64,000 nt of DNA from Hyparrhenia diplandra (GCA_015847255.1 JADLZK010002575.1:1-64000), one strand, 5' to 3'. Shown: positions 36,018 to 49,500, numbered from the stretch's first letter. Translations and numbers: made by a program. The notes: generated from the sequence alone by a model not told the origin.

Positions 36018-37393
36018 TGTTGGTATTTATTAAGTGCTAAAAAGAATATGAAGGATTCCGCTTAGTTTACGTAACACCTACCATTGTAGCTTTTCCCTAG
36101 GATGAGTATTCTAGAGTATCGTGATCCACGAGAAAGCGTTGGCTAAAGAATCTAATAACTCACAATCATGTATTTACTAACTTAGCAAAACCACTAAACT
36201 AAAGTGAGGGGGGTAAATGGTAAATGATAGGAGTTATGAATAATATCAATCACACAAGAGAATTCCTAATGATAAATGTGTAGTAGCAAGTTGAGAGGAC
36301 AGCGGGGAGAGATCTAGGTTCCTATGTACTTCTCTATTACTTAGGTTCTATGATAGTAATTACACTAATGCACTTTGGAGCAGCAGATCCGTCCCAACTC
36401 TCGAGAAAGACTGGGAAGAAGGTAGTTGGGAGAAGGCTGCCAAAAGCTCTACGAAACACCAACCCGAACGTGGTGGACTACATCGCCTATCGTGGCTGTC
36501 ACCCCCCGGGCTACCACAACTATCCGTGGGATTGGGCGCAACCTCAGGTAACCTATAGCCTAGACACCATGTCTATACTATCGATTACTACTCTAGCTAC
36601 CATGAATAACCAGAGCCCTCAATATGAGCGGAGATCCCATGCAATAGCATAACAACTATACTTAACCAAATATATGAAAGTCATGGAAGTAAATAGAGAA
36701 GATAAATATATGAATCATAAGTCTTACAAAGAAAGGATACAAGACATACCAAACTCTGTAGACATCTCCAGAACCGGAGCGCAGCCCCGCTCTCCCTAAC
36801 TCTCTAGTTGCTAATCTACTACATTGGAGAGTCTAGCCCCAATTCTCTAGTGGAGAGGTTGTCCTCACATTGGGACACCTCCAAGACCAACAGGTCAAGA
36901 GATAATGAATGGAATGAATTATGGTTACACCCTGGGGGCAGGGGGTCTCCTTATATAGCCCTAGGCGATGCACGACAGCCCTTGGATCAAACCGACCTTG
37001 AGCAACGGTGTAGATCTCTTCTTAATGGCGGTTGTGAACCGACCTTCGAAACAGAGGCTGACAATGGGCCCCACGGCCGCGGCCGCCGCCGCTACTAGGG
37101 CGGTCGCCCCGGCACACCGCGTGGGCCCCGGCTTGTGGCTCGTGCCTTACGGTGTCTTCTCGGAATGTTCTTACGCGTGGGTTTCAAGTTGGATTGCTTC
37201 ACCTAATACGTCTTTATGTCGTAGGGCTTGCAAACTCTTGGGCGTTTTTCCTGTTTAATCCTCGAAAAATATATACATCACCAAAACTCATGGAATTATG
37301 TCAGTAAAGCCCCTATACTATGTTGATATTCATTTTAAGCCCTTATTTCAGTTTTGAAAAGCCTATATATTTATGCTATAATAGGTGTCAACA
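36018..37393 (-). repeat. LARD-1 5' LTR (right in the window)
   Basis: 1376 bp, TGTTGG...CAACA, followed by the TSD GGCAT at 37394-37398. Confidence 0.93.
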
Positions 37394-38100
37394 GGCATGT
37401 CCACCATCTCTGAGTTCTTTACCAAGATGAAAGGACTTGTGGACGACATGGCGTCTGCTGGAAGGAGGCTTGAAGATGAAGAGCTTGTGTCCTACATCCT
37501 CACTGGATTGGATCAAGATTTCGATCCGGTGGTGTCCGCAGTTGCCGCCAGGGTTGAACCCATGTCGGTTGGGGAACTTTACACCCAGCTGGTAAGCTTC
37601 GAGCAGCGTTGGGAGATCAAGAACGGCGGAGGTCAGAATTCCTCCGTCAATTCTGTCGCCAAAGGTGGTCGTGGTGGCAACAACTCGCGTGGTGGCGGTC
37701 GCAATGGAGGTGGTCGCGGTGCTTTTGGCCGTGGCAAGGGCGGTCATGATGGCGCTCGCCCCCCAAGGTGGTGGCTTCCAACCCGGCCTGATCTGTCCGG
37801 TGTGCGGGAAGGAGGGTCACCCTGCCTATCGCTGCTTCAAAAGGTTTGATCGCCGTTTCGGTCCTCCTCGTAAACCGTGTCCTCGGCCTCGCTCGGGGTT
37901 CCTATGGCGTGACACAAACCGGTACATGGACACGGAGCCACCGATCACATCAGGAGAACTTGAGAAGTTGACTACTCGGGAGAAGTACCATGGCGGCGAC
38001 GTTGTGCACGCCGCAAATGGATCTGGTATGGAAATTGCTCACATTGGTCATACCACTTTATGTTCCCCATCTCGCAATATCTATCTTAACAATATCTTGA
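37394..38100 (+). pseudogene. Copia gag C-terminus and start of protease
   Basis: Continues the gag cut at 30722: MSTISEFFTKMKGLVDDMAS, then SYILTGLDQDFDPVV and a Gly/Arg/Asn-rich linker. After a frameshift near 37760 a zinc knuckle CPVCGKEGHPAYRC lies at 37794-37835. The protease active-site region follows at about 37922-37960, where a missing G breaks the DTGA motif. Similarity to copia stops near 38100, replaced by a short duplicated sequence. The rest of protease and the whole integrase are absent. Confidence 0.85.
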
Positions 38101-38197
38101 TGTCTTTACTACTGCTGCAGTATGTTAAGCTGAAATCTGATAATTTTCCCCACACTTATTATCTTGATGTCTTTACTACTGCTGCAGTATTATCTTG
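38093..38197. repeat. Short direct duplication at the copia breakpoint
   Basis: atcttgatgtctttactact followed by gctgcagta occurs at 38095 and again at about 38160, and a third partial tatcttgatg follows near 38190. It sits exactly where copia homology ends. Confidence 0.8.
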
Positions 38198-39257
38198 ATG
38201 TATTTGTAGTATTGGTAGACTAGTCGGAACAAAGGTAGCCAAAAAATGCAGATAAATTTTGATATGAATTCTTCCTTATTTCTTTTTCGATAAAAATAAT
38301 GTAGCTACATCTGTTCCTAGATAGTGCACTCATCATATCTACCTAGCACTATCATATCTACCTTGCTGGAAAATGTTATCTCTGAATTTTTTCTCCAAAT
38401 GGTTAAAAACTGTGTCCTCTATGATTTGAACAAATTTGAGTAGGTTCGTTTCTTTGGCCATTTATTTTTGGATCTCGTGAGAAACTTACTGAAATTCGTT
38501 TTTTTACCTCGAATCCTTGATCAGTACTCGATTCTCGAGTAGAGATTCCCTGATTTTGTTGCCTCCCCATTCAATGATTCTTATCAATACCGGTGATTTT
38601 GATCATGTCCCGAAGCAACTTATATAGTAATGTGCTCAATCAAGATCGAATTTGCCATACTTCAAGAGAGCATATTCAGACTGAGCATCTTGTTATCTCT
38701 CGAATGGCGATGCCTAGATAACCATTTACATACTCTGAATGGCGATGTCTAGATAGCCATAAGTTTTTTTTTTAAAAAAAATTATAACAGATAGCCATAA
38801 GTTGAATCTTTGTTCGGATCATGTGAACATGTAGTGCCCATGCAGTTTTGAACTGTTTTTCTAAATGTTTAGTCAAAAGTGTGAACTCCCCTGTTTGTTC
38901 AGATTGTGTGAATATGCATGATAGTGTGGCAACACAATGGTATATAAAAAGTCGCCTCTCTAGTTGATGAGTCCTTCGAGACGCACCAGTTGGAGCGAGA
39001 CCAAGAAGTGTTCTTCTCGTATTTACGCCGAGAGAACCGACATGTGCACTTTATGTGCTGCTGGTAGTACAAGTAACTAATGAAAGAACTCTAATTGGTT
39101 TTTGGCGGGTGCTCTAACAAATGAGTCACGCAAGTATTTAGACATGCTAGTAGCTAGGATTCCAGAAAATAATCCTTCACAAAAATGCAAACCTGCTAGT
39201 TGCTGCTCACACACGAGACACACAAAAACACACGTTTTAACATAAGCATGTTGTTGA
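38198..39257. other. Unassigned stretch between copia breakpoint and CACTA transposase
   Basis: About 1 kb with no domain. It may be the CACTA 3' region. I could not find the matching CACTA terminus or its subterminal repeats here. A short internal repeat (gaatggcgatg and ctagata) lies at 38702-38760. Confidence 0.35.
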
Positions 39258-42200
39258 TCAACTAAGAATGCCATTCAATAAAAAATGTGAATACTTAAAC
39301 GAAAAATCATCATCGGCTTCGTCATTTGTCACAACGGCAGGTGCGACACCTCCATCATCAATATATGCATCTACCTCATCTTCAACCTCATCACTAAAAT
39401 CTTCTTCATTTGGTTCTGGTACAGATTGAGCAATTGCTTTCTCAATAACAAAAGTATCAATTGCTTCCCCTTCCATGTCCGTTAAATTCGCCAACTCATC
39501 AAGTCCCCCTTATCGCTTCTAACAGTCATGTCCTCCACCCCAACAAGCAATGAGTCAACATCAATTTTCGCTTCTGTTCAACACTAGCCGATTCGGCATG
39601 GAGAAAAGGTTTCTTGGTTTGATTCAACAACACTACACCAATTTGATTTCTTTGCATGCTTGACATAAAACACCGCTTCCGCTTGTGTTGCGAGGAATAT
39701 AGGGCTCATCTGAATATCGGAGAAGAGTAGTATCGATATCTATAATTCCATATTGACCTTTGTTGTACCCTTTACCTTTGTTCTTTGTTGAGCGGGGACA
39801 TTGAACCAATCACTTTGAAACAACATCACTTCCTTTCCACCAGTGAATTGTAGAGAGATAATTTTCTTAATAACTCCGTACCAGCCCATATTACCCGTAC
39901 TTTCATCACCCTTGACAAAGACACCACTGTTTTGAGTGACCGAGCTCATCTCTGCCGCACACCGTCCGAAATAGGAAGCCATTGATGAAACATCTATTGA
40001 ATACACGAGCAATATCATCCGGTCCTTGAGAAAGGTTGTACATCTCCTCACTAGCTTTTTTCCTTGGTCATATTCTTGTTTGGTCTGCCAGACTTCCATT
40101 TAACAAAAATTAATAAGATGCTTCAATTACGTGCATAATAAAATGAACAAAAAAATTCTAGTGACTCACTTTGTCCTCAAACCAACCAACAAATTGCTGC
40201 TTGTGCCTTCTCTCAACATTATGCGGATTATATTTCTCTAGTAAAGCCTTATGTACACTGCGTGGGGCAGACCAAACAAGAATGCAAACAATTAGTAATA
40301 TATCATGTGAACAAAAAAAATAGCATGCTGAAATGTTAAATTTAACTCACTCGGGCAAAGTAGCACACTGCGCGTATTTGTGAGTATGTAGTGCCTCATT
40401 CTCAGCATCTCGGATTCGCCCAAGACCTCGAAACTATATCCTTTCCTACTGTAGTCAAGGTCAGCAAAAACGCTCAAACCGGATGGCGGTTCACCGCGCG
40501 GGCGCTTTCATGACGCCTCGGGCGAAGTTGGCATGTCTTGAAGAACACGTAACAAAATGTCATGCACTCTTCGTGATATATCCCTCCGCTATTGATCCTT
40601 CGGGATGTGCTTTGTTCCTCACATAACCTTTTACCGCACGTAGATATCTCTCCACGGGATACATCCATCTATAGCATACAGGTCCACCAAGTAAAAGCCT
40701 CTTGCCTAGATGAACCGCAAATGTACCATGATGTCAAAAAAGTAGGTGGGAATATCATCTCAAGCCGACATAGAGTCTCCTTAATCAAGCACTCATGTTA
40801 GCAAGCTCCGTTTCATCTAGCTCCTTTGAACAAAGTTTAACCGAAGAACCTACTCAAGTCAATCAATGGGACAACAACTTCTTGAGGCGAATGTTGCGTA
40901 GTACTAATGGTAAAAGTTTCGGAATATAATATGATAATCGTGAGTTTTCGGACTGCATACCGACACCGATTTTCATCCACACATCTTCTGGATATTGGAC
41001 GATACCCATCAGGCAACTTAACTTCATGTAGAAATTTGCATAAAAGTTTCTTGTCATCTTTCTTTAATTTGTACAAAGCAGGTGGCAAGGTGAACTTACC
41101 ATTCTCACACTCACGGATGCCGATCCATCCTTATCCCGAGATGCCGCATGTCAAGCCGAGCTTCCTCATTATCCTTAGTTTTACCTTCTATGTCTAGCAA
41201 AGTGGCCAATATGCTCTCACATATATTTTTCTCGATATGCATCACATCCAAGTTGTGCCTAATAAGCAACTTTTTCCAAGACGGAAAGCCGGAAGAAAAT
41301 ACTCTTCTTCCTCCGGTTGTGCCATCTCTTTTCTTCATCAACTGCGCTTCCTTTTTCTTGATTCGGGGCCAAATGTGACTTGGTCAAAACTATCATAGTG
41401 TTGCAACACCGTTCTCCCGTCGGTGGTTGTGGAGCCTCCCTATATTCTGCCTTGTTGTTGAAACCCGACCTTGTTTCTACGCCACTTGTGGTCCATAGGC
41501 AAAAAGCGACGATGCCCCATGTAGCGTAAACTTGTGCCCATGCTTCAACCATAAGTAGTCTGTTTCCGTATGGCAAGTATGGACATGCAAACTTGCCTTT
41601 CGTACTCCATCCGTAAAGCATCGCGATGTTGGAAAGTCATTGATTGTCCACGGTAGAATTGCATGCAAATCAAAAGGCTTCCTCTCCTTTGCATCCCGGG
41701 CTTTGACACCCTCTTCCCAGAGAACTTTGAGCTCATCAATTAGAGGTCGCAAGTACACATCAATGCTAACACCGGCGATGTCGCTCCCGGTATCATCATC
41801 GACAACATCCAATACGATTTGTTTCAAACACAACCATGGTGGAAGATTGTAAGGAATTAAAATCACAGGCCAACAATCGTATGACACATTCAACTTACCA
41901 AACGGATTGAATCCATCGGATGCCGGACCAAGCCCCGACATTCACGAGGGTCCTCTCGCAAACCATTCATAAGTTGCATCCACATGTTTCCATGCTTTGG
42001 AGTCTGCAGGATGTCGCATTTTTCCATCAACCACCAATTCTTCCTTATGCCAACGCATATCGATGCTCTAGTCTCGACATATATATCCTTTGGAGCCGTG
42101 GAATTAGTGGGAAGTACCGTAGGATTTTACGTGGAACACGCTTTTTTGAGCCACAACTCACGCCAACATCTTCTACCTCTTTTAGACTGCTTCCACCTTG

Positions 42201-42884
42201 TCTCACCACATTTTGGGCAATTATCCGGGCCCTTATATTCTTCCCCTCTAAATAACACACAATCATTATAGCATGCATCTATCTTTTCATAATTTAGACC
42301 AAGATCTCTAACAACCTTTTTTATCTTCTCCATACTATCCGGGAGGCGGTGTCCTTTTGGAAGAATAAGCAAGAATAGCCCGAGTAGGTACTCCATGCAA
42401 GCATTACTACAACCAAACATGCACTTCATCTCAAACATTTTGACAATGAAAGAAACACGGGTAGCTTCCGTGCAGCCTGGAAATAACTCCTTTTGGCCTC
42501 TTGTAGCAATTTAAAGAACTTCTTTGCCATCTCATTTGGCTGTTCCTCATCGATTTCTCCATGTATTTCACCCCTAATCATAGAATGTAACAATTCTGTG
42601 GTACGAGCCCTATCATCAACATGATCATCATCATCAATTGCTGAACTTTCACATATACTTTCCTGCTCTCGGATGAAGCTTTCATCAAAACCTTTCCGAA
42701 GCAAATGATTCTGAACATCCGACTGCTTTCTAAATGACATGGAACGACATGCTGAACATGGACATGGTGCCGTTCCTCCTTTGGAGCTGCCTCCAAAGGT
42801 GCTACCAAGATAATCTGTTAATCCTTGTTGCCACTCTGCAGAGGCCTTATCCAGCCACATCCAACTTCTACCTTGGTGTGACAT
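39258..42884 (-). pseudogene. CACTA TNP2-type transposase, degenerate
   Basis: The start Met is taken at 42884 (MSHQGRSWMWLDKAS). Residues 1-75 form a transposase-associated domain with CPCSACRSMSF. The TNP2 region follows in pieces: CNDCVLFRGE-type text with CPKCGETRWK near 42190-42300; DGFNPFGKLNVSYDCWPVIL near 41900; IDVYLRPLIDELKVLWEEGV near 41740; LWLKHGHKFTLHG near 41530; HNLDVMHIEKNICESILATL near 41230. A DUF4218-like part (ARGEPPSG-type text near 40490) and a DUF4216-like part (MILLVYSIDVSSM..., VMLFQSDWFNVP, 39740-40099) complete the order. Frameshifts and likely introns divide it. The acidic C-terminus ends at 39258. Confidence 0.82.
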
Positions 42885-43019
42885 TGTTTTGAACACCTGA
42901 CAAACACACACAAAGATAAATACGAATATGCTACGTATAGGAAACAAAGACAAAGTAAATAGCAATTGTGTAACAAAAAGATGCAAAATCAGTATGGATA
43001 TTAATGTTGTCTAAAGAAA

Positions 43020-46000
43020 AAATCCTTCGCAATGCCCTATGTAGCTATGCCATTCAATCGTTCTCTCACTTTGTCACTCTAAAATTAGGTCCTCGGTTTG
43101 TCACTCTAAAATTAGGTCCTCACTTTGGCACTGAGAAAAGGAGATATGAGGCTTGAATAGATGTAACAGAGCATTGGCCCGTGTCATGGATTTTTCCAAC
43201 GGCAGATTTATGATACTTGGTTGAAAACTTGAGAGTTATTGGTACATGCAGTTCAATTGTCGATTCTTGTTCATTGACAGTAGAGCGTATTGTGCTTAGT
43301 GACGATGTTACATTCTGTATAGTTGTTTTAAGGTGGACATGAAACTTGAACTCTTATGATTATTTTACTGTGTAGCTCTCCTCGGTAATTTATTGAGCGT
43401 AAACTGTAATGTAAACTATTTAGTAAAGCTCATCAGTTTCATTCCACACTAACATTCGGAGCTTTGGTCTGATGTTTGTTGTTCTCATTTGTAGTGGTAG
43501 TGGTGGTTTGCAGAATCAGTGTTGGTGACAGCAAAATTGTGTGATGGTAGTGTCAAGGCGATCGTGGACAGCTGAGGAAGTGGCACTGGTCGGCTTTGAG
43601 GACGCACCTCCTCCGTCGGTGATGGCAGTGGTGGAGGATGAGGCCGCGACACCGCAAAGGTGCCGCCAAGGTGAGTTCCACCTCTTGACTCCTCCTAATT
43701 GTTTTGTGGTGCTTTATACATGGTTGTTTTTCATGTGCAACGTACGGACACTATACTATTGCTGACAATGTAAGTTCTTGTGTATTTGTTGTGCTTTTTT
43801 CTACTATTTGCTAATAGAGGTATACATGCCATTAGTTCTTGTGTATTTGCGATGCCTTTCTACTATTTGCTAATAGGGTGTTAACTTGTTTGCCCCAGTT
43901 GTGTTGGTTGGCCCAGGAATTTGAATGTTGAAAACTCAGGTTGATATCTTGTCTGATTTTTACAACAGATTTTGGGGCCAAACTTTCGGGTATGGTATGC
44001 AGATGTAGGTTTTGTGGTGCCAGGCAACATGTTTCTAATTTAGAAAGTGTTCAAATCATGTCTTAACCCCTATGTACTGTTAGCCTATGATCACTGAAAT
44101 ATTGTTTTAGCTGTCCCTGTTAGCAACTCGATGACGATCGTGCATTTTCCTTGCCAACTACTCACCAACCATTTTCTTTAACTGAATGGAAGAGTTCATT
44201 ATAGTAGAGATATATATCTTGTCATTGTGCTGAGATTCTTAAATTCTGAAAATTTGCAGAAAAAATATTACTCTTTGATTACGATTTTCGCTTAGTTTAA
44301 TAGTTTAATACATTTCTTAACTCTTTGTGCAGTTTGCAGCATGTCGCTTATTGACGCCAGTTTTCATTTTCAGGACAATTCCAGAGGACAATATCACTAT
44401 CAACTCCCCCATTCCCGTAGCCTGAATCCAAATGCAAATATCCATCACATAGAAGACCAACACATGGCTGAAACATCTGTTAGCCAAATGCCCCTATCAG
44501 TAAGCCTGTTTTGCTAGCTGACTTTGAGTAACTGCAGGTGTTTCAGTCCAGGACTGAGTTCTGGTGTCTAGGATTCTGTGAATTGGATTGGATTAGTTTA
44601 TGATTCTGTGATTTGGATTGTCAGGACTTGCTCGATCAGAAGGCATAGGTTAAGTCTGGGCTACACGACGACAACTTGCTCAACATTGTTAGTCCAAGTG
44701 AGTCTCACCAACATCACCGGTTCGTTAGTTTTCAGTGTCCATATAATAGCTGGAATTTTCAGTGATGATTTCGATAAAAGGAGACATCTCAGAATTCTTT
44801 AGAAATTATATTACTTTTGATCCTATTGCAATCTTATCTAAATTAGAGTGGTCCAAATTTTTCTAAATGCTAGTTGTTATCTAAATTTTCGTTAATGTTA
44901 TCTGCGGATAGCTAGATTGTTTGTTCTAATTTTTAAAGTTTATTTGTCTGTATCAAAGATGGTAGCTTATGACAATAAGGTGTGTTTATGCCTTTGTTTT
45001 TTAATGGCAGGGAGCCGATGGAATAAAGATTGAGATCCAACAAACTGGGTTCATGTAGAAGAACACAGTGAAGTTCATGAAAGAGATCTGGAGCCTCTTC
45101 AGTGCACAACAGAATACCAGTGGGGTGACAACAGTTTCAGAATGAAAACGAGGCTGAGATATATATATTTTGCAAATTATTAGGTTTTGTATTAGATATA
45201 TCTTTATCACAAGCAATATTCTGTGCCCTGTTTTCTGCCATGCAAACGAATGTTTTGAAAGCTTACTTGAAGATCTCAAAGGCATGTTTAAGAACTTAGG
45301 CACAATGTAAATTAGATTGTTAATGTGATGTGACAAATAACTTTATTATGCCTTACGCAAAAAGTATTTTCCCGGATTGTATAAATGCTCAACTATAATT
45401 GGGTAAGAGTTGAACTATGGACAAAACAATTGTCATTTGTACTAGTTATATATAGATAGACAATATGGAGGTTGGACATGAACTGATTCAAAGGTTCACA
45501 AAAGGGTAAAAGGCAATAGCACGTACCAAGATCAAGATCAAGATCAGATGCAGATGCTGTCGACCATCGATCGTCGTCCTCGTGGTCTCAACTCGTGGAG
45601 CCCTGCCTCAACGTCTGGTGCTGGATTGCTAGTCACCGCCGGCGCCGTCCTCTGGATCGAGTAGGTTGCGATCGTGAAGAAGCTGGCGTCGGGCACAGGC
45701 GCTGGCGGCTGGACCGATCGAGCCCTTGTCTCTAGAAACAAATGACGTACAATGCGTGATGGGCCACGATCAACTCCTTGCCTCATTGATGGGCCATGTA
45801 ATTACCTAAAGGGTATACGACATGTCCTAATGGGCTGGGTTAGCTTATGCAAGCAGTCAAAAACATGATTAGATAATAGTCTAAAAGTAAAAATATACTA
45901 GTCCATGCAACAATCTATTACTAGTGTAGTGGTTTGTCCACAACTTGGATAGCCCTAAGGGCACATGTTCGACTCCTCTACTTGACCTAATTACTTTTTA

Positions 46001-46130
46001 ATATTTTTCCTTAAAATTAACAATTGTGGAGTTTTTTTTTTTTTAATAAATAACTAACAATTTACTTATTAGACGTCCATGTTTTTAAAAACTAAAAATT
46101 CACTTATTAGATACCCACAGGGTGTTTTCG
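43020..46130. other. CACTA 5' region with possible captured exons
   Basis: Between the transposase start and the subterminal repeats. On the plus strand, 43541-43672 (frame beginning MMVVSRRSWTAEEVALVGFE) ends at a donor-like CAAGGTGAGT. Another exon-like piece at about 44340-44505 ends at a donor-like TCAGTAAGC. I cannot identify a parent gene. The GC-rich block at 45540-45790 may be the transposase leader or another fragment. Confidence 0.35.
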
Positions 46131-46139
46131 TTAGTCAAT

Positions 46140-46504
46140 TTTCTTTCAAAAATACTAGTTGCATCAAACACAAATCTGTTGCAATAGTACTTCATTATTG
46201 CATCCATATTCTAAATTGGTGCAATATCACCTACATATTGCATCAAAAATTCAATACTAACCCAACCAAATGTGTGTCGATGCAATAATTCGTACCTATT
46301 GCATCCCTTGTTCCAAATGATGCGATAGATCACACCTATTGCATCGACAAGAAATACTATCGCATCCAACTCTTTTTTGATGCAATAATGACCACATATT
46401 GCATCACATTCTAAAAAACTAATGCAATAGCAACCACGTATTGCATCAGATTCTAGTTTGATGCAAGGGGGGACGTGATGCAATAGGGTCAAAATTTAGT
46501 AGTG
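46140..46504. repeat. CACTA subterminal repeats (TATTGCATC / GATGCAATA)
   Basis: About 16 copies of a core such as attgcatc or gatgcaat occur in both orientations within 365 bp, ending at the terminus. Arrays like this are the binding sites of the accessory TNPA-type protein in En/Spm elements. Confidence 0.85.
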
Positions 46505-46509
46505 TAGTG

Positions 46510-49500
46510 GGAAATTTTATTATCTTAAATTTGATTTTGATGTATGACATTTATTAACCATTCAAACTTAGAGAGACAAAGTAAAAGTGAGTAGAGAGAT
46601 TGCAAACCAGCATGTCAGAGTGACAGGAGCTTGAGTAGAGGAAGAGTAATGTTGGATGATCTTTAGAGGAGTCGACCTTCCTCCCCATGCTTGAGCCTTC
46701 CTTTCACTCGGCACTTCAAGTGTGAATCTTTGGACCGTCTCTAATCGTGTGTTGTAATCACCATGTCCTTAGATGTTGTTCATCCTTTGTTCCTGCAAGT
46801 TTAGTGACCAAGAATACCCGAAGGGAACTTGTCCTAGGAACATGTTTCTTTTAGCATGACCCTTCATGTGCTCGGATATATATTATTATATTATTATTAT
46901 TATTATTTTTAGAGGAAACATAAGACAAAGGTTGTATATGTGATTTATATTCACTTACCTGTCTTTGATGTTCTTTTGGTCTGTTGCTTTGTCCATCCAC
47001 TTCTTTCAAGTGTTAGCTTTTCTAGATCGTGTTGTATGACACTCTTCTTCATTGAATAGACAAAGCATATTTTTTTTTTTCAAAATATTAGTGGACACAT
47101 ACCCGAAGGAATAAACAAGTTTGAAGGAGGGGTTGTTGTCCAAAGTTCATATCATCTCATAATTCTTCCATGAATGAGCCATATCTTTTGCACAAGGTTG
47201 GAGTTCATCATATGCCTTGCTTCATCTCTCGAGCTAAGTTCATCTCTTGACTTAACCGAATTGGATTTGAGAGTTTTTTGCGGGGGTTAGTCCAACACAA
47301 TAACCAATGTCTACGCAAGCAATTTTTAGTTCAATAACCAAACTAGACTCCATGTCTAATTCAATTAAGGAAGACTATTTAACCTAAGCACCACGCTTAA
47401 TTTAAAAGCCTTTGGAAGCGCCCAATGGTAGAACTTCCAAACCAAAACTCACTAGAGCAAACAAAGGTAGCATGAAAACACTAAAGAGATTTACTCCAAC
47501 TAGAGATGAAATAGCATGATCATGGTGAGGATTTTTTTCTTTTTAGATGCAAATGGCATGAATGTATGCAATGGACTAAACATGCAATGGATCTACTATA
47601 ATAAAACATAAACTAAGCAGAGTGAATGCATGAGTTGATCAATTAAACATGCAATGCAATGCAAGAAATTAAATGATAACTACTCAATCAATTCATAGTC
47701 CATGAGCACGACTTTCTCACCTTTTAATCATACTTACCATGATGTGCAACTTCTATGTACGTAACTTGAGATGTGTTCATTGAATTCTTGTGACGGCGAC
47801 TTCTTCTTTAATCTATACATGGTTAGAATAATATATATTTAAATACATACCTTTGAGATGACAGGGGTTCCAATGTGTGATGAATCTTGAATGATCAGGC
47901 ACCCCGGTTCTTCAATCTTTTATTTTCTCGTGGAATCTTGTCGGAGAAGATCGCGAACGACATCTTTTGTCTGTCTATTCCACAATTCAACAGAACAAAG
48001 GATAATCCTACTAAAGCTAGTGATACACTAAATTAGCGGACATCATGATCATCATTAGAATCTTTAGGCCAATTGCTTCCCGCAAGCGGCGGCCAAAAAG
48101 CTTGTTGGCATTTGTTAAGTGCTAAAAGAATATGAAGGATTCTCGCAAGGCGCATAGAACACCTACCATTGTAGCTTTTCCCTAGGATGAGTATTCTAGA
48201 GTATCGTATCCACAGGGAAGCTTTGGTTAAAGAATTCTAATAAGTCACAATCATGTATCCACTTACTTAGCAAACCACTAGACTATAGTGAGGGGGTAAT
48301 TGTTAAAGGATAAGTTAAGCATAAAATAATAACCTACCTAAGATATCAGAGAATAATTAAACTAATCAAGAGGTCAAAGGGAGAGATCAAGGTTCCTGGA
48401 TACTTCTCTATTACTTAGGTTCTATGATAGCAATTATACTAATGCACTTTGGAGCAGCAGGTCCGTTCCAACTCTCGAAGAAGACTGGGAAGAAGGTAGT
48501 TGGGAGAAGGCTGCCAAAAGCTCTACGAAATACCAATCCGAACGTGGTGGACTACAAAGGCCTTACAGAGCTGTCACCCCTGGGGCTACCACAACTATCC
48601 GTGGGATTGGGCGCAACCTCAGGTAACCAATAGCCTAGACACCAAGTCTACACTATCGATTACTACTCTAGCTACCTAGCATAACTAGAGCCCTCAATAC
48701 GAGCGGAGATCCCATGCAATAGCATAACAACTATACTAACTATATATGAAATACATGGAAGTAAATAGAGAAGATAAATATATGAATCTTAAGTCTTGTA
48801 GAGAAGATACAAAGACATACCATACTCTGAAGACATCTCCAGAACAGGAGCATAGCTCCTCTCTCCTTTACTCTTGATTAGATCTAATCTAGATCTAATT
48901 ACATGGCTAATCTATCTCTAATTACATGACTAATCTTCTTCTAATCTACTTCTAATTCACTAATCCTAGAGAGAGGTTATCCTTACATTGGGACACCTCT
49001 ACAACTGAGAGATAATGAATAGAATGAGATAGAATGAATTAGGGTTTAACCCTGGGGTCAGGGGGTCTTCTTATATAGGCCTTGGCGATGAACGATGACC
49101 ATTGGATCAAACCGACCTTAGCAACGGTGTAGATACAACCTCAAGGTCGGTTACAAACCGACCTAGAAAGATGAAGCTGATTGGTCACTGTAGCCTGGTG
49201 GCCGGCCCAAATGCCACTAGCGGCCGCCAGGCCAGAGTTTCCTCTCGGCCTCTCGTCTCTTCTGGTGTCTTCTGGTATCTTCTAGAGTGTTTTAGTCCAC
49301 TTTTCGGATTGAGTTACTTCACGATCAACTCTTGTCATCGTATGTGATGTATATTCTGGAACTTTCTCCATTCTTCTCTGCATTTATCTGTTAAGTCCCT
49401 GAAAAGATATAAATCACCAAAGCTCATGGAATTATGTTAGTTAGACCCCTAGTCTGTGTTGATATTCATTTTACGCCCTTATTTCATGTTTAGTTGACTA

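Larger units (their letters stand above)
30723..37393 (-). mobile_element. LARD-1: non-autonomous gypsy-type LTR retrotransposon, 6.7 kb
   Basis: LTRs of 1404 bp (left) and 1376 bp (right) run TGTTGG...CAACA, with a 5-bp TSD and a 3.9-kb interior without any retroviral-type protein. Orientation is minus. The primer-binding site next to the right LTR reads, on the minus strand, TTTTTGGCGCCGTTGC, the TGGCGCC type used by Tat/Athila-like gypsy elements. A polypurine tract on the minus strand, AAGCTTGGGGGAGCT, abuts the left LTR. It must rely on proteins from another element. LTRs differ by a few percent, including indels. Confidence 0.92.
39258..46504 (-). mobile_element. CACTA (En/Spm-type) DNA transposon, left end missing
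   Basis: The minus-strand transposase (TNP2 family, with transposase-associated, DUF4218-like and DUF4216-like segments) and a block of subterminal repeats at 46140-46504 identify a CACTA element. The right end reads TAGTAGTGTAGTG, so the minus strand begins CACTACACTACTA; the exact terminus is 46504 or 46509. The left terminus and its subterminal repeats are not present. LARD-2 sequence starts directly after the right end, so the element probably inserted into LARD-2 before a deletion removed the left side of both. Confidence 0.82.

Noticed and set aside
45900..45970. tRNA-like B-box text (gttcgactcc) as a second SINE or tRNA gene
   Set aside because: No matching A box, tail or TSD could be found.
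46140..46504. Regular short repeats as a CRISPR array
   Set aside because: Repeats alternate in orientation with irregular spacing, end at a CACTA terminus, and the DNA is plant nuclear.
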